A stretch of 64,000 bases of DNA from positions 3,162,001-3,226,000 of the forward strand of contig NGZR01000002.1 of the NCBI GenBank assembly GCA_002197995.1. The letters are read 5' to 3'. The position numbers and the translations under genes are program-made. The stretch comes from Gaeumannomyces sp. JS-464 (taxonomy: Eukaryota > Ascomycota > Sordariomycetes > Magnaporthales > Magnaporthaceae). Positions 44,212 to 56,656 of this stretch are shown in pieces. The notes below the pieces were generated by a model. It saw nothing but the letters and a program-made list of their open reading frames with translations. It made no database searches and was not told where the DNA came from. The first letter of the stretch is position 1. The number at the start of each line of letters is the position of its first letter.

Positions 44212-47200
44212 CTTGGAGCACTGGGCAGGGCGCCAGGACGAGGCACCGCGTGGCGGGAAGGGGAGCAATGATAAAGGAATGAAGGGAAGAAGCGAGCGTG
44301 TGCGGACACAGGGAATATGCCAGGACTGGCGCGGTTAGTCATTGAGGCGCAAGGTGACAGGCAGATGGAGCCAAAGCCAAGGACCAAAGAAGGCTGGGCC
44401 GAGAACCTTGTAGGAGGCTCGCGGCAGTGGCGAACGCAGACGGACAGGGTCACGAGGGTGCCTGAAGGTGAGCGGCCACCCAGCTGATTATAGCTATTAA
44501 GGTTGGGGGAGCCTTCTCAGTTCCCGGTCGGCCCCCTGCCGGGCGGCGGAGGACAGGCCGTCCAGAGAAACACAAAAGCCTCTGTGTCGTCTTTCCGTCT
44601 AGCGCTTCTCCAAGCGAAAGCATGGAGCCACTGCTTGTCTGGCCGGGGCACCGGAATCTCGTTTCGGAAGTTGGATGGGAGCACAAAGAGGTCGAGAACG
44701 GGCAGAAAAAGAAATAAAATAAAATAAGAAAAGACGCGAGGCCCCACGACTGCTCAGTTGCCGATGCAAGGTCGGCTCGAAACAACAGGGGGAAGCGAAG
44801 CCGTGGTCGCAACAAAGAAGAAAAAAAAATACCACGCGACTGGGCTGGGCCGAGACAAGCGCGCGCCTCCTTCCTTTTGATTTTTCTCTGCCCGTTTTTT
44901 TTCTGATGGCTTGTGATTTTTTTTTGTTTTTGTTTTTGTTGCTTGAACTTTGCCACCCTCTCTCGCGGGGTGATCTTTTTGCTCAGGTCTGAACTTTCTG
45001 GTTGCTTTCCAGAGACGGAGAAACCAGCCGAGCGAGATTGCAGCTTGGATGGGAACCCTGGCCCTGCGGAGTGGGTGGCCTGGAAGTCTGCAGGGTTGCA
45101 CAGGGAAAGTGAAAAGGGGAGACGCGATGTTTGCGGCTAAGACCTGGGAATCTTTTGGGCTGTGGATCGTATTTTTGGTTGATGAAACCGGGGAGGAGGG
45201 ACGAACAGCGTTTTTTGGTCCGCGACCTGTTTCTGGCCTGTTTGCCCCCTTCTGGCGGCAGATCGCCAGCACGGCAGGGATGAGGGCGTTGTCGGTTACG
45301 ACGTTGCTGCTGGGCTCTTCTGCCCTGTAAGAGCTTGCGTGCGTGTGTCCAGGAGGCAAGCCGTGTTGCGCAGAGGTCCGGGAGGCCGCAGATGGCCGAT
45401 TCGCCTCTAGCGGGTTTTGACGCTCCTTTCTTCCCGTTGCGCGGCTGTTCTTGCCCGTCTTCTTGCTGCGCTCCCTTCCCGGGGTTGGTGGTGGTAGTGG
45501 CGGTAGTGGTTAGTGGTCGTGGCGGCCGTCGCCTGCTCAGCGTTTCCTTCACCGGCGGAAAAGCCGCCAGTTCTTTTTTGGTTAATTCGGCGCCGAGCCT
45601 GAGGGAGCCGGCATGGATGCCCGCGCAAGTGTTGCACGAGCGATGCTGCGGTTGTTTTTCGGGGATTCGATCGTGCGTGCCGCGCGCTGCGGCGGGCCTG
45701 GGGTGTGTGGACTGCTGCTGCGAAGTGGCCGTCTGTGACCTCACCTCACATCTGGTCACACGCGACTCCAGGCGTCGAGGATGCCATCCGATGGGGTGTG
45801 CCAGGCAGGTGGGCAGCGCAGGTGGTTCCTGGTGATTGTGTTGTGTGGCTCGTGTTGACAGAATTGCCGTCGATGGTCGATGGTCGATGGCCGATGGTCG
45901 GTGTTGAGTTGATGTTTGATGTCGGTTTTGGTGACAGAGGGTGTCAATCGAACCTTGAGCTGGAGGGGTGGCCCGGTCTGCTTCTGGTGATGCTTGCTTG
46001 GTTGCTTGCACGCGCTGGCTGCTGCCGCTGCTGCTGCTGTTGGAGGAAGGTGCGCTCAATGCCCCAGTCCGTGTAAGCTTGAGCCAAAAAAAAATTCAAA
46101 CCAACCAAACCCAGTCTCGACAGTCTCCCAGTTCAGGCAAGCGTGCTCGATCCGACGGTGCACACCCTGTCTTCTCCGGGGTTCTGGGATCGAACACACA
46201 GTCAACATTGGACGGCTCGCTGGCCAGGGCTAAGTTAGCTGCCAACCGCCAAGCGGCGCCGAATAGGGCATCTCCCTTCGGGACTTTCCCGCTTCCCTGT
46301 GACAGCACCGGCAGCAGCAGCAGACCATACACTCTCATTCATCGAGGCCAGCGAGGTCGGGCCGTTGACTGGCGTTGGCTGGAGCGCTGGCTCTCTGGCT
46401 GCTGCATGCCGCCGAGCTTCTGGTCACACACCTCGCAGTGCGCTCGCCCGCTGGCTGCATGCCCCTGGTCGTCAAGCTGGAGCCCGCAAAATCAAACCCA
46501 TCTGTCTGGCTCGCTCTGCTTCCCATCTCTTCAATTTTCTGCTCCTCGCTGCGCAAGCGCGCCACCACGCACGAACAACCCACCTCGCCGCTGCAAGCAA
46601 TTCGTCCATTTCGGGGAACTGTTCTCACCAGACTCGGCCCCTCCCCTCCATGTCATTGCCGCATGCGCCTGCAGAAGTCCCCGACCAATTGAACATCCGC
46701 CTGACCTGGCGCATGACTTGCCCAAGGTAAGCTTCCCCAAGCATGTCTCGACTTCCATCCGCCGGTGCTTCTTGCTGGGAGGGGAGAAAAAAAAAAGACG
46801 ATGCTGCCCAACGACTTGTTCGGGCTCCGCTGGTCTCTGGTATTTCACCAAGCCAAGCGCGCACCACCAACAAAGATGCGAGAAGTGAGACATGTCCCAA
46901 AATAGCCAGCCAGGCCAACCAGGCCAACCAGACTCGCACTGGCAAGAGGCTGAGGCGCGTTCCTAGCCCATGGCTGCAGGTGGCCGTGGCTGCCAATGGC
47001 AGGGCCACGCCGGATGACGGCCAATCGCTGGCCACCCAGATCCCGGCCTCCGGGGGAGGCTTGCCAGGCCAGGAGCCAGCTCTACCAGCCTTCACAAGGC
47101 GAGAGGTCCGAGTCGTCGAATGTGTCGGGCTGGCGTCGATCCGTTCTAGGAAGGCTTCCAGACCGTGTCCCTTGGCCGTGCAGCACGGCGGCCGCCCAAT

Positions 47201-49668
47201 CGAATCCCACCAAGCCCTCCTCCGCGATCTCCCGCTCAGCTGCCACTCAGGAGCCTAAAAGGTGGGACGTGGCCGGCCGGGCGCCCTCTGGCCTTCTCAG
47301 TGGTCGGCGCCGACGAATCTGCTCGCCAATGAGGTGTCGAGAATGACATGTCCGCCGTCACAAAGACGGGCAGGGTCTGGCTCGACACGCACTACCGGAT
47401 CCCTGGGGCGAAGAGCCGCATCGCGCGTTTTCATTTCGTCTGGGGTCTGGGCGACTCGTCATTTCGGGGCTCGGAGCTGCGTGATAGCTCGCCGTGGCCG
47501 GGGATAGGGTATTCGGTGCGTGTTGGCGATTGTCGGCGTAGTCGAGAATCAACAAACAACAAAGCTTACAATGCTTGCCCACCAACCTCACAAACAAACG
47601 AAAAACCAGGCAGATTGAACCTGCGTCTCTTTTATTGCCTGTTTTTTCCCCTCATTTTTCTTTTTGTCGTCACCCGCCAACTCTTCCCTCATTTCCTCAA
47701 AGTCTTCTAGCGAAGCCGCCGCGGCTGGTTTATGTACCCTGATGCAGTTCGGCGGCCCCCCAACTCCACTCAATTGCTGCACGATGTGCTGGCACCCACG
47801 ACCGATGCTCTGGGCCAGCGGGACGCCCCCAGGGCCCTCCGTGCCCCCATGGGTGACGAAACCCCGGGTTGGCAGCTTTCGCCACGCCATCGCGGCCCAA
47901 CGTGCTGCACCGGTGAGGCGGATAGCCCTCTGGAAACGGCCTTCATCACGTCACCACCGCATCCCTTCGGGCACACTTGCACCGCCCGGGGATGGTTAGC
48001 TTTGCGACCCCGCGCGCGTGTGCGAGCGCCGGGGATGTCGTGCGAGGTGGCAGCAGCAGCCCTACCAGTTGCGACTATAATATATTCCTAGCGGTGAGGT
48101 AGTGGCTGTCTCGCTCCAGATCGGTTGCGTTGCGGCGCACAACCCCCCGACGCTCGTCAGTCTGTGCCACGATCTTACAGAACTGGCGGTGAGCAGAACC
48201 CGGTTTGGCTCCCGGCTTCGCGGGAAACATTGGATACCCATTCCGGCCGGTCGCATACGGAGTTCCCCGCCCGAGCTTGCCACGACTTGTGGAGAAGTGT
48301 TCGGTTGATTCTTCCGGAATTCGCCTCGTTCCTCATCCGGATTTGATATTAACACGGGCGATATCGTGGGAATAGTATCATGTGGATTTCCAACTAGACA
48401 CTTTCATATCTACCTAGGTAGTCTTGAGAGTTGGATTTATCCTTTCAGTGCCAGAGCCCGGACTCGGCCAAGGACTTGTCGCCGGAGATATGACAGGACA
48501 AGGATAGATGTGTGCTTGTTTACTCATGTTGACTTTTCAGTGCCTTGTTGTCTCTAGATCCTCCTACTTCCACTCTTGCGTTGGACGTGTGCGTTGCCCG
48601 ACACGCCCGCCAAAAGGACGACAAACGCGGGTGTCATGGCGGTGTACAGATTGCGCACCCCAACTGCATGCACGTCATGCAATCCTAGTCTTGTTGGTGA
48701 ACTATCCGGATAACTGCCTGCTTAGGTCAATACATCGAGCGCCTTAGAGCCCGGCGGACACCCAGGTTACTCGCGCAAATTCAAAGGCCATGGCTGCCAG
48801 AAGTACAGACGTCCATTCTTTTCTCGCAAAGCTCTTTTAAATCGACACAACTGCAGTGGCCGGCTACTTTTCGTCCTTCTATTGTAGCGCAGCCATATTG
48901 CGACATTTCCCTCCACCCTACTTGAGATTGAACAGCGTCTTTGGAAGACTTGGCCAGCCTAACCTTTACTTGTCGGTGGTTCCTCCGGGAATTGCTACAT
49001 AGGGCGACGGACTGGATGACAGGCAGTGATATGGCATGCCAATGGACGATTGCTGTGACGGCGGGCTGTGACAATGGTTGACAGGAGGTGGTTGATGGGC
49101 GTCGGGCGTGAGAGCTGTCTGGCTAATTCTGGCTCCGAGTTTGATGGCCAAGTCGCTGCTTCCACAGCGTCCTATGGAGGTTGGACCGCCGACAAGGGAC
49201 CCTGGAAAGCGCCTAATCGGGCCCGCCTATCAATTTACCCGCAGATGGCCCGAGACTTTTGGGACGCCGGGGAGTGGCCAATGCGCATTTTCCTGTGATC
49301 CTGGCGCTCGACGAGGAAAGAAGCCGTGCGTGCGGCCTTCCGCTGTCGCTCTCGTCGCTGGAAATCTCCCAAGCTCGAACCTCGCCGAAGTCAAGCCTTT
49401 CCAATCCCACGAGACTCCGGGGTTCGTTCTGGCGGCGCTGGGACAATTCTGCTGCGCACACGCCGCCTGGGGCCCGTGGAAGTGGCGACTCCTGCAGCAC
49501 ACATAATTTCCCTTGCAGTTTCGCAGCGCCGCGCCCTAGGTCGTCCGCCTGACTTTGCTCCGCGGGAAATCCAGTCCTCCCTCCGCGTCCGCCGTCACGA
49601 CACGACCCGGCAAATCTCGCCTAGCGAAACAGGTCGCGACACTCCAGCGAACCGCCATCGCGCCCATC
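44212..49668. other. 5.4-kb divergent intergenic region
   Basis: This lies between the 5' ends of the AT-hook gene and SET2. Overlapping ORFs of 70-360 codons (for example 44983-46059 on the minus strand) are low complexity and mutually overlapping on both strands, so none is called. Features: pyrimidine-rich leaders, GT/GGT-rich DNA at 45480-45530, and a CCTAGGTA motif at 48411-48422. Confidence 0.5.
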
Positions 49669-52600
49669 ATGGGCGACCACGCCGGCCCCAATTCCTACGC
49701 GCCCGAGGGTTTGAACGGAGCCGAGTCGGGGGTGAACGGGGACGGGAACCGCAGCGTCAAGATGGAGAGGAGCTCGTCGGACCCGAGCAAGGCAGTCCTG
49801 CGGGCCGAGACCTCCAGCCCGATGGACGAGGACACAAAAAGCGCCTCCAAAAGCGCGGGCGCATCGCCGCCGGACGCCGAGTCCGCGCCCAAGCTGTCGC
49901 GAAAACCGTCAAAAGTCTCCGTATCGCGCCCGCCCGTATTGTTCGATCACCTTCCCGATGCTACCGAAGAGGCCGTCCGCGGCTTCGCGGTTCTGAGCGA
50001 TTGCGTCTACGCCTCCAAGGCCCTGGGAAACTCGGACCAAGAGACCCTTGATTGTGACTGCGAAGAGGAGTACCGTATGCATCGTCCAACCACCCCCCCA
50101 TGCCCAACTCCATGCCGACTCGAACGCGGCCCACGAAACCCCAAGGACAAAATTGGACTGACTGTTGGGCCTACCAGGAGATGGCATCAACCATGCTTGC
50201 GGGGATGACTCGGACTGCATCAACAGGTTCACAAAGATCGAGTGCGTGGGTGGAAATTGTGGAGAGGGCTGCCAGAACCAGAGGTTCCAGGCGAAGCAGT
50301 ATGCCAAGGTCTCGGTCATCAAGACGGAGAAGAAGGGCTTCGGGCTGCGTGCCGACACGGACCTCGATGCCAATGACTTTGTTTTTGAGTACATCGGCGA
50401 AGTCATCGGCGAGGAGCTCTTCCGCCGCCGGCTGATGAAGTACGACGACCAGCGCCTGGAGCACTTCTACTTTATGTCCCTGACCAGAACCGAGTACGTC
50501 GACGCCACCAAGAAGGGAAACCTGGGCCGGTTCTGTAACCACTCGTGCAACCCCAACTGTTTCGTGGACAAGTGGGTGGTCGGCGACAAGCTGCGGATGG
50601 GCATCTTCGCGCTGCGCGCCATCAAAGCCGGAGAGGAGCTGTGTTTCAACTACAATGTCGACAGGTATGGCGCAAACCCCCAAAAGTGTCACTGCGGAGA
50701 GCCGAATTGTAGCGGCACTCTTGGTGGCAAGACTCAGACAGAGAGGACGACCAAACTGCCCATGGCCATGGTCGAGGCCTTGGGCATCGATGACGGCGAC
50801 CACTGGGAATCGAGTGTGGCCAACAAGAAGACGCGCAAGAAGCGGGCCAACGAGACAGACGAGGAGTACGTCAACAGCATCCAGCCGCGCAAGCTCGAGG
50901 ATGGCGAGGGCGTGGTCATGTCCTCGCTGCGCTCATGCAAGGAGAAAGTGGATCGTCGGCAAGCTCCTTGGACGTCTGCAGAACGTTGAGGAGGATCGGG
51001 TTCTCGGTCGCGTCGTTAAGCTCCACGGCTACGAGTATCTCAAGACCACGCTCAACAGTTTCAAGGACGACAACGATATCGTGCTGCAGGTGCTGGATAT
51101 TCTCTACAAGCTGCCGCGCATGACGCGTAACAAGATCGACGATGCCAAGATCGAGCCCATCGTTGTCGAGCTGTCTTCGAGTGAGCATGACGAGGTTTCC
51201 CGGGACTCGAAGCGTCTGCTGGAGGAGTGGAAGACGCTACAGGTCGGATACCGGATACCACGCGCCAAGGTGGACCGGAACGCCGCAAACACAGTCAGCT
51301 CGCTCTTTGATGATCGCCGCCAACAGGCTCGGGAAGCGGCCGCCGCGCCCACTCCGAAAGCGCCCTCCCCTGTCAGAAACGCTCCTACTGGGCCTAGGAA
51401 TAGCCAACCGCAGAGGAACCCCCACTACATGGTGCCGCGGCGTAGGCCCCCGCCTCCGATGGACAACACCCCGCTGCCAGCCGGCTGGCGCTCGGCCATA
51501 GATCAGAACACCGGGCGCCAGTACTATTGGGACACGGCGAACCCAAACCAGAAGTCGTGGGTGCGCCCCTCGGTCGAGGCGGTTAAGGCCACCGCGGCCC
51601 TGCAGGCCCAGAAGATCCAGGACATCATCAACCAATGTGCGCAGCCGACGCCGAAGCCGATCTCCGCCACACAGACGCCACAAGCGGTCGGTACTCCAAT
51701 CGCGGAGACCAAGAGGGACAGGTGGCGATCGTGGCCCATTGAGAAGCAGCGGAAGCTGTATGAAAACACGGTAAGCTCCTCAGGGAGAGCACATATCAGA
51801 GATGCCATCAACTGCCTTGTGTTGGTGCTGACCTGTGCTTCAGATCTTCCCTCAAATCAAGCACGTGGCGGACAAGTTTTACAAGAGGTTACCCAAGGAG
51901 GACTTGAAAAAGTTCGTCAAGGAGATTAACAAAAACCTCGCCGCATCAGACTACAAGCACGGCCGGGTCGATGATCCCTCTAGGATCAGCGAACGGCAGG
52001 AGTCGAAAGTCAGGAAGTACACGCGTGAATATCTGGAGAAGGCAGTCAAGAAACACGAGCAGAGGGAGGCTGAGCGATCGGCTCGGAAGGCGAGGGGACA
52101 GCCTAGCGAAGAGCCGAAGGCCACTGGGCGTCTCGAGGCGGGATCCAGACCGCCGTCTACAGGGGCCTCACCGATGCCAGATAGAGATGTCACCAGCGAT
52201 GTCGACGCGCATCCGGACAGCCCTGGGTCGCCATCAGACCTGAAGCGCAAGCGGTCCAGTGAGGATGACGCCGATTCAATGGTGGATGAGCTGACTCCCG
52301 GTGAAACCCCCTCGCTCAAGAGGCTAAGAGAAGGCGACGCGGAGGCGCCGAGCCCGCCGCCGCCACCACCAACCCCTCCACCTCTCGAAGACCTGGAAGA
52401 CGCGGTGATGATCGAAGAAGTAGCCGAGGAGCGGAGGCTGCAGGAGCATGAGGACGCACTCGTGCGTGAGAATGAGGAGGCTAAACGGATGCAGCTGGAC
52501 GCGGCCGAGCAAGCACGGCTACGTGAGCATGAGGCGGCGCTGGAACTTGAGAACCAGGAGACACTGATCGCTCTGCAGAAGGAGAGGCAGGGCGAGGATG

Positions 52601-52731
52601 CACCCATGACCAACGGCAACACCACCAAGCTGGATACCGTCGCCATGGACCTGGACGGGGTAGGCGGCGGTGGCGACGGCGCCTCGAACCTGGGCATACC
52701 TTCGAGGAAACGTGAGGTCCTCGGGCACTGA
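49669..52731 (+). CDS. set2: SET2 histone H3 lysine-36 methyltransferase
   Basis: Set2 methylates H3K36 during elongation by binding phosphorylated RNA polymerase II. Exons: 49669-50074, 50178-51770 and 51844-52731 (introns of 103 and 73 nt). After a disordered N-terminus comes the AWS zinc motif ([32 protein letters not shown]), the SET domain ([52 protein letters not shown]) and the post-SET cysteines ([11 protein letters not shown]). A middle helical region ([16 protein letters not shown]) is followed by a WW domain ([19 protein letters not shown]) and the C-terminal SRI domain ([32 protein letters not shown]) that binds the polymerase tail. A coiled, acidic tail ends the protein. At 50945-50947 an extra A (AAA for AA) shifts the frame after CKEK. 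Removing it gives 961 aa. Confidence 0.95.
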
Positions 52732-54822
52732 ACCCTCCCCGGCGACCCAGGCGCACGACACCTCGCCAGCCAGTTGCATTCATCGTTTGCTCCGCATGCG
52801 TGTTGATTCTGAGCATCATCGCGACGCTCCATATCGACTACCTATTCTTTCGATGGCCTCGTTTCTTCACCTGCATTTTTGTTCTCTTTATCTCAACAGC
52901 CCAGCTCCCAGACCTGGCTGAGAAAAGTGCCATCCGATTCTATTCCGAACTGTATACCATCCATCAGCGCCGGATTTCCTCTATTTTATTGCATTTTCAG
53001 CAAATTACAGCTGGCCCCTAGCGGCAGGCGGCGCGTGTAAAATACACTTGCCCCTCGACCATCTCGATTACACCAATGGACCGGACGGCAGCCTGCCCTT
53101 TGGCCGTATTGCGAAGAAAAGCCGAACCACTTTGATCTGTATATACTACACGCGCCGACTTTTTGCATACATATTTCTCTCTACTTTTGTCCTGGCTCCT
53201 ACTTTTCCTCTTGGCCCGGTAGCTCTCGCCTGGTTTTCAGGTGTGCCGTGCTGGAAGCACACTTGTGGAAGGGAGCGTCAATGTGGGGAGGCGAGAAGGA
53301 AAAAGATGGGGCGCGTGAGCTCTTTCATGGACAGCACACCTGAAGCCTTTTAGGGGGTGCTGCTGGCGCCGTGCACCTGCATCTCTCCTATCTGTCTCCA
53401 GTTTGGACGCCCATCATTTTCTGTCTTGATTGGTGTAGTCCCGAAGGGAGACAAGAAAGAGGTGGGGGGGATTGGGGCAAAAAGCCTCGTGCATCGCAGA
53501 GGAGGGAAGGGGAGCGGGAGAACGAGGGGAGGGAGAAGAGTAGCAGTTGGGGAGGAGGTGCGTAATACGAAGAAGTGAGAGGAAGGAGGCGGCGCCATTG
53601 ACGGAAAGGAGCATGGGGAGAGTTTGGACGTTCGGGAGGTCCGGGACAGGAGGGGGGGTGCGTGCTGTCCCTCTGCCGCCTTGGCCGTCCTCGGTTGCTG
53701 TCCATGGAGTCGAAGTCGGCGCCGAAAGCAGTGGGAATGCTTCCTTATTTTCTTCTTTTTTTTTTGATGGCTTCTTTTTTAGCCTTTTTTTTTCCCCTTC
53801 CGTCTTCGTCTTTTCTCCTTTTTGTCATCCTGCATCTGCACATTTCTATCCTTGCATTACCGGCATTTGCGCTCGGGGGCCGATCATGGGGGCTGCCCGG
53901 ATGGGAAGGCAGGATTTAATAGCATACTGACGGCCCTTGGCATCGAGGTTTGGAGTGTCGGGTTTGTTTTTCTCCCCTTTGATATCGATTTGGGGGAGTT
54001 ATGTTCTTTTTTTTCGCATCATTTCTTTGTCCATGTTTTTTTTTTTTTTTTTTTAGTTGTTGTTGGAGATACCCGGGGGAAACCCCATTCGCTGAAGCAT
54101 TTATGGTTAAAAAGGTGGTAGCTGGTGCACGCCGCTTTTAGGATGTCACAGCATATTTTCATGACTACCAGAATACCATGTGTCATTGTCTATCTTCCTC
54201 CTGGCCCGACAGCCTGGCACGGCGGCCAAATAAAATCCGCAGTTCAGATTGAAACCCCCATTGCCTGAACTTATCCTGTAGGTCTGCTTTCCTGTTTCCC
54301 GAATGCTATTTTCTTTCTCGAATCCTTTCATGTTTCTTATGTCCCTTGCTGTTCTTTTTCCGGGCCGTATCCCTTCCCATGTCCACTATTATTTCTTGTT
54401 TACTATATCCATTACGATTTTCTATCCCCTTTCTCAATTCCTACGTCGTTTCCAATTTGCTGCGTCCCAAGAATATAACCAAGGCGGTATCAACTGTATG
54501 TGGGCTTTTGGGTGTTCTAACCAACTTGGTTGTGCAGTTTAGTTTATACGGACCACAGGCTTTTATTTGGGTCATGCGCCGGGTATAGGAAGTAGTAAGC
54601 ACCTTAAAGTGCGGCTCAAGCGCACCCAACAGCCGCACGTTTATGCGCGGCGCTCGGTAGTCGTCGGCACCATGGACTTAGACAGACGCTGACCTGTGGC
54701 ACAGGCGCCCCAATCAGCTCTGTTTTGAGATATTGACGAATGCCAGCCAAGCGGAGAAGGGGAATACCATCTACCCTCGAAGCAACACTCACATGCCTGG
54801 CGTCGTCCGGCACACGCTCTCC
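52732..54822. other. Intergenic between SET2 and membrane copy A
   Basis: 3' flanks of two convergent genes. T runs at 53757-53765 and 54037-54054, AT-rich DNA around 54300-54480. No gene recognised. Confidence 0.55.
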
Positions 54823-55907
54823 TCAGCGTCTTACACCCTCACACTGCATCTCGGAAGGGTAAAGGTCCGACGTGTAAGCCTGCGCCGCCATGTGGTCCGG
54901 CAGCTCGTTCGCCAGCACCGGCGGCGGGCCCGGAGATCCGTTCGTGCCGCATGGGAGCTCCGCCTTCCCGGCCGTGAAGCGCGAAGGGTGTCCTTGGTCG
55001 TTCCCGTCCGCGACGCTCCGCCGCCGCAACTCGAGCCCTCGGCGACGGTGCTTGACAAAGAGCCACGCCGCAAGCGCGATGACCACCGCCGCGACTATGC
55101 TGACAACGATCGCTGCTATGGTTCCGCCCGACAGACTGCCTCCCGCGGGCTTGTCGCCGCCTGCGTCGGATGGGGATCCCGTCGAGCCTGTGTTGCCGCG
55201 GGTTCGGGCGACCGACCGTGCCAGCGTCCCCTGATCTTGGTGGAGTGACGCCGGGAGAAAGAGGGTGCGTTTCCAGGGTGGAGAGGTCCGACGACTGCCA
55301 GCGGACCTGGATCATCCTCGCAATATCCTTGGCACTGACGGTGATGGCGATATCCGGCTCGACACCGCTTCTGATGGCAAAGCTGGGAAAATGATTCATT
55401 TGCCGGCAAGTGAAGCCTCTTTGTAAAGTATGGTAAGTTTCTAGTTTATTTAGTTTGGAAAGTAGAGCTGGTTCATTATCTCAAATGAGGACAATGCATG
55501 CCGTTACAACTCACAACCCTGGCGCGCCTTGAACTTACGTGGGGGCAAATTGGATAGCGGTTTCTCCAGGCTCTAGTTCTGTGCCTTGAATACCGGGCCA
55601 ACGATCGCATGCCGAGGTAAACTGCGTAACCGTTGGGTTACGATGGACCGTGTTAGTTCAGGGTTCAATGGGGGCGGCGTGCGGCAGAACATCTGCTTAC
55701 CCCGGACGGACAGATAGCGGGCGAGTAGTATCCAGCCATGTTCCCGAACCAGTAGTACCTAGAGTAGCCCGGTGGATAACAACCGAACTCTTCAGACTTG
55801 ACGAAATCGATGGTGGAATAGGTCGCGGCCGGCGTCCATACAGTTGTCAATGCCCCCGCCGGAGGGGTTCCATTGTGACGTGATGATGTGCTGCTAGTGC
55901 TAGACAT
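54823..55907 (-). CDS. Single-pass membrane protein of a fungal Cys/Gly-Tyr family (copy A)
   Basis: Exons on the minus strand: 55701-55907, 55539-55621 and 54823-55418. From the ATG at 55907 the sequence runs SSTSSTSS, then LTTVWTPAATYS, FGCYPPGYSRYYW, YYSPAICPSG, then FTSACDRWPGIQG and GETAIQFAPT, and GFTCR in exon 3. This CYPPGY...CPSG...GFxC spacing, followed by MIQVRWQSSDLSTLETHPL, recalls a lineage-expanded fungal family of unknown function with a short ectodomain. A Ser/Gly stalk leads to one transmembrane helix (TIAAIVVSIVAAVVIALAAW), basic KHRRR and a cytosolic tail with PPPVLANELP. The frame shifts near 55215 between GDAGTVG and ARTRGNTGS, probably one missing or extra base. Length about 295 aa. 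Confidence 0.6.
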
Positions 55908-56656
55908 GGTGACTGTGATGAGCTCATCGGAGGAGGATAGCTGTAATATGGCCCGGAAAACGAAGAATCGTCACGTCCAAGTTGATGGGGTGGAGAGAGG
56001 GAGGTGACCCAGCAGCAGGCTGGGGGCCCTGGGCAATATGAATGGAAAGATGGCAAACAATTGCTCGCGGCGCTACAAAGTGTGGCTTGCATGAGCTAAA
56101 GGGCAGGTTACTTGGCTGGCCAAATTTGTCCGGATATCTCGCCCTGGAAGGGCGGGATGCCCAGACTCTGCCATCCGCTAGTTGCTCTGGCTTCCAATCG
56201 TAATGCTTCCTCAACGCCACATGGCCGACAGTCCGGGGAATTACCCCCGAGCCACGTCTGATCGTCTGATAATCTGTTCGATGTTTGCTTTCTTTTTTCG
56301 TGGTTGCAAGGCTTGGATAGATTTCCTCTAGCCTCTTGGACCATCGTCGTCCAGTTCGACTACTTTTGCACCGTGAGGCTGCCACGTTCAGTGGCCAGGC
56401 AGCTCGCTCGCCACTGGGAACAGCGGTCGTCCCTGCCCCACTTCCCCGCAGGTTGGGAGCCCTGCTCTCGGGGCATCGGACGGGAGCATCTCCTGGCCTC
56501 GCTGCGTACGACAGCGGTGTGCGGGTCCGGTGTGTGAATCTCCGACGCGAGCGTGTCTGGTAGCTGACTTGCCGCAGTTCGTGGCGCCAGCGCGCCTGGC
56601 AGCTCAATGAAGGTCGTCTGCGGCGAGGCGACATCCTTGCCGGGCGTGGGGGGAGG

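Noticed and set aside
44983..46059. 358-codon minus-strand ORF
   Set aside because: Composed of Arg/Thr/Gln-rich low complexity typical of chance open frames in GC-rich upstream DNA; competing ORFs lie on the other strand.
51951..52832. 293-codon Ser-rich ORF antisense to SET2
   Set aside because: Reverse reading of Glu/Arg/Pro-rich SET2 tail codons.
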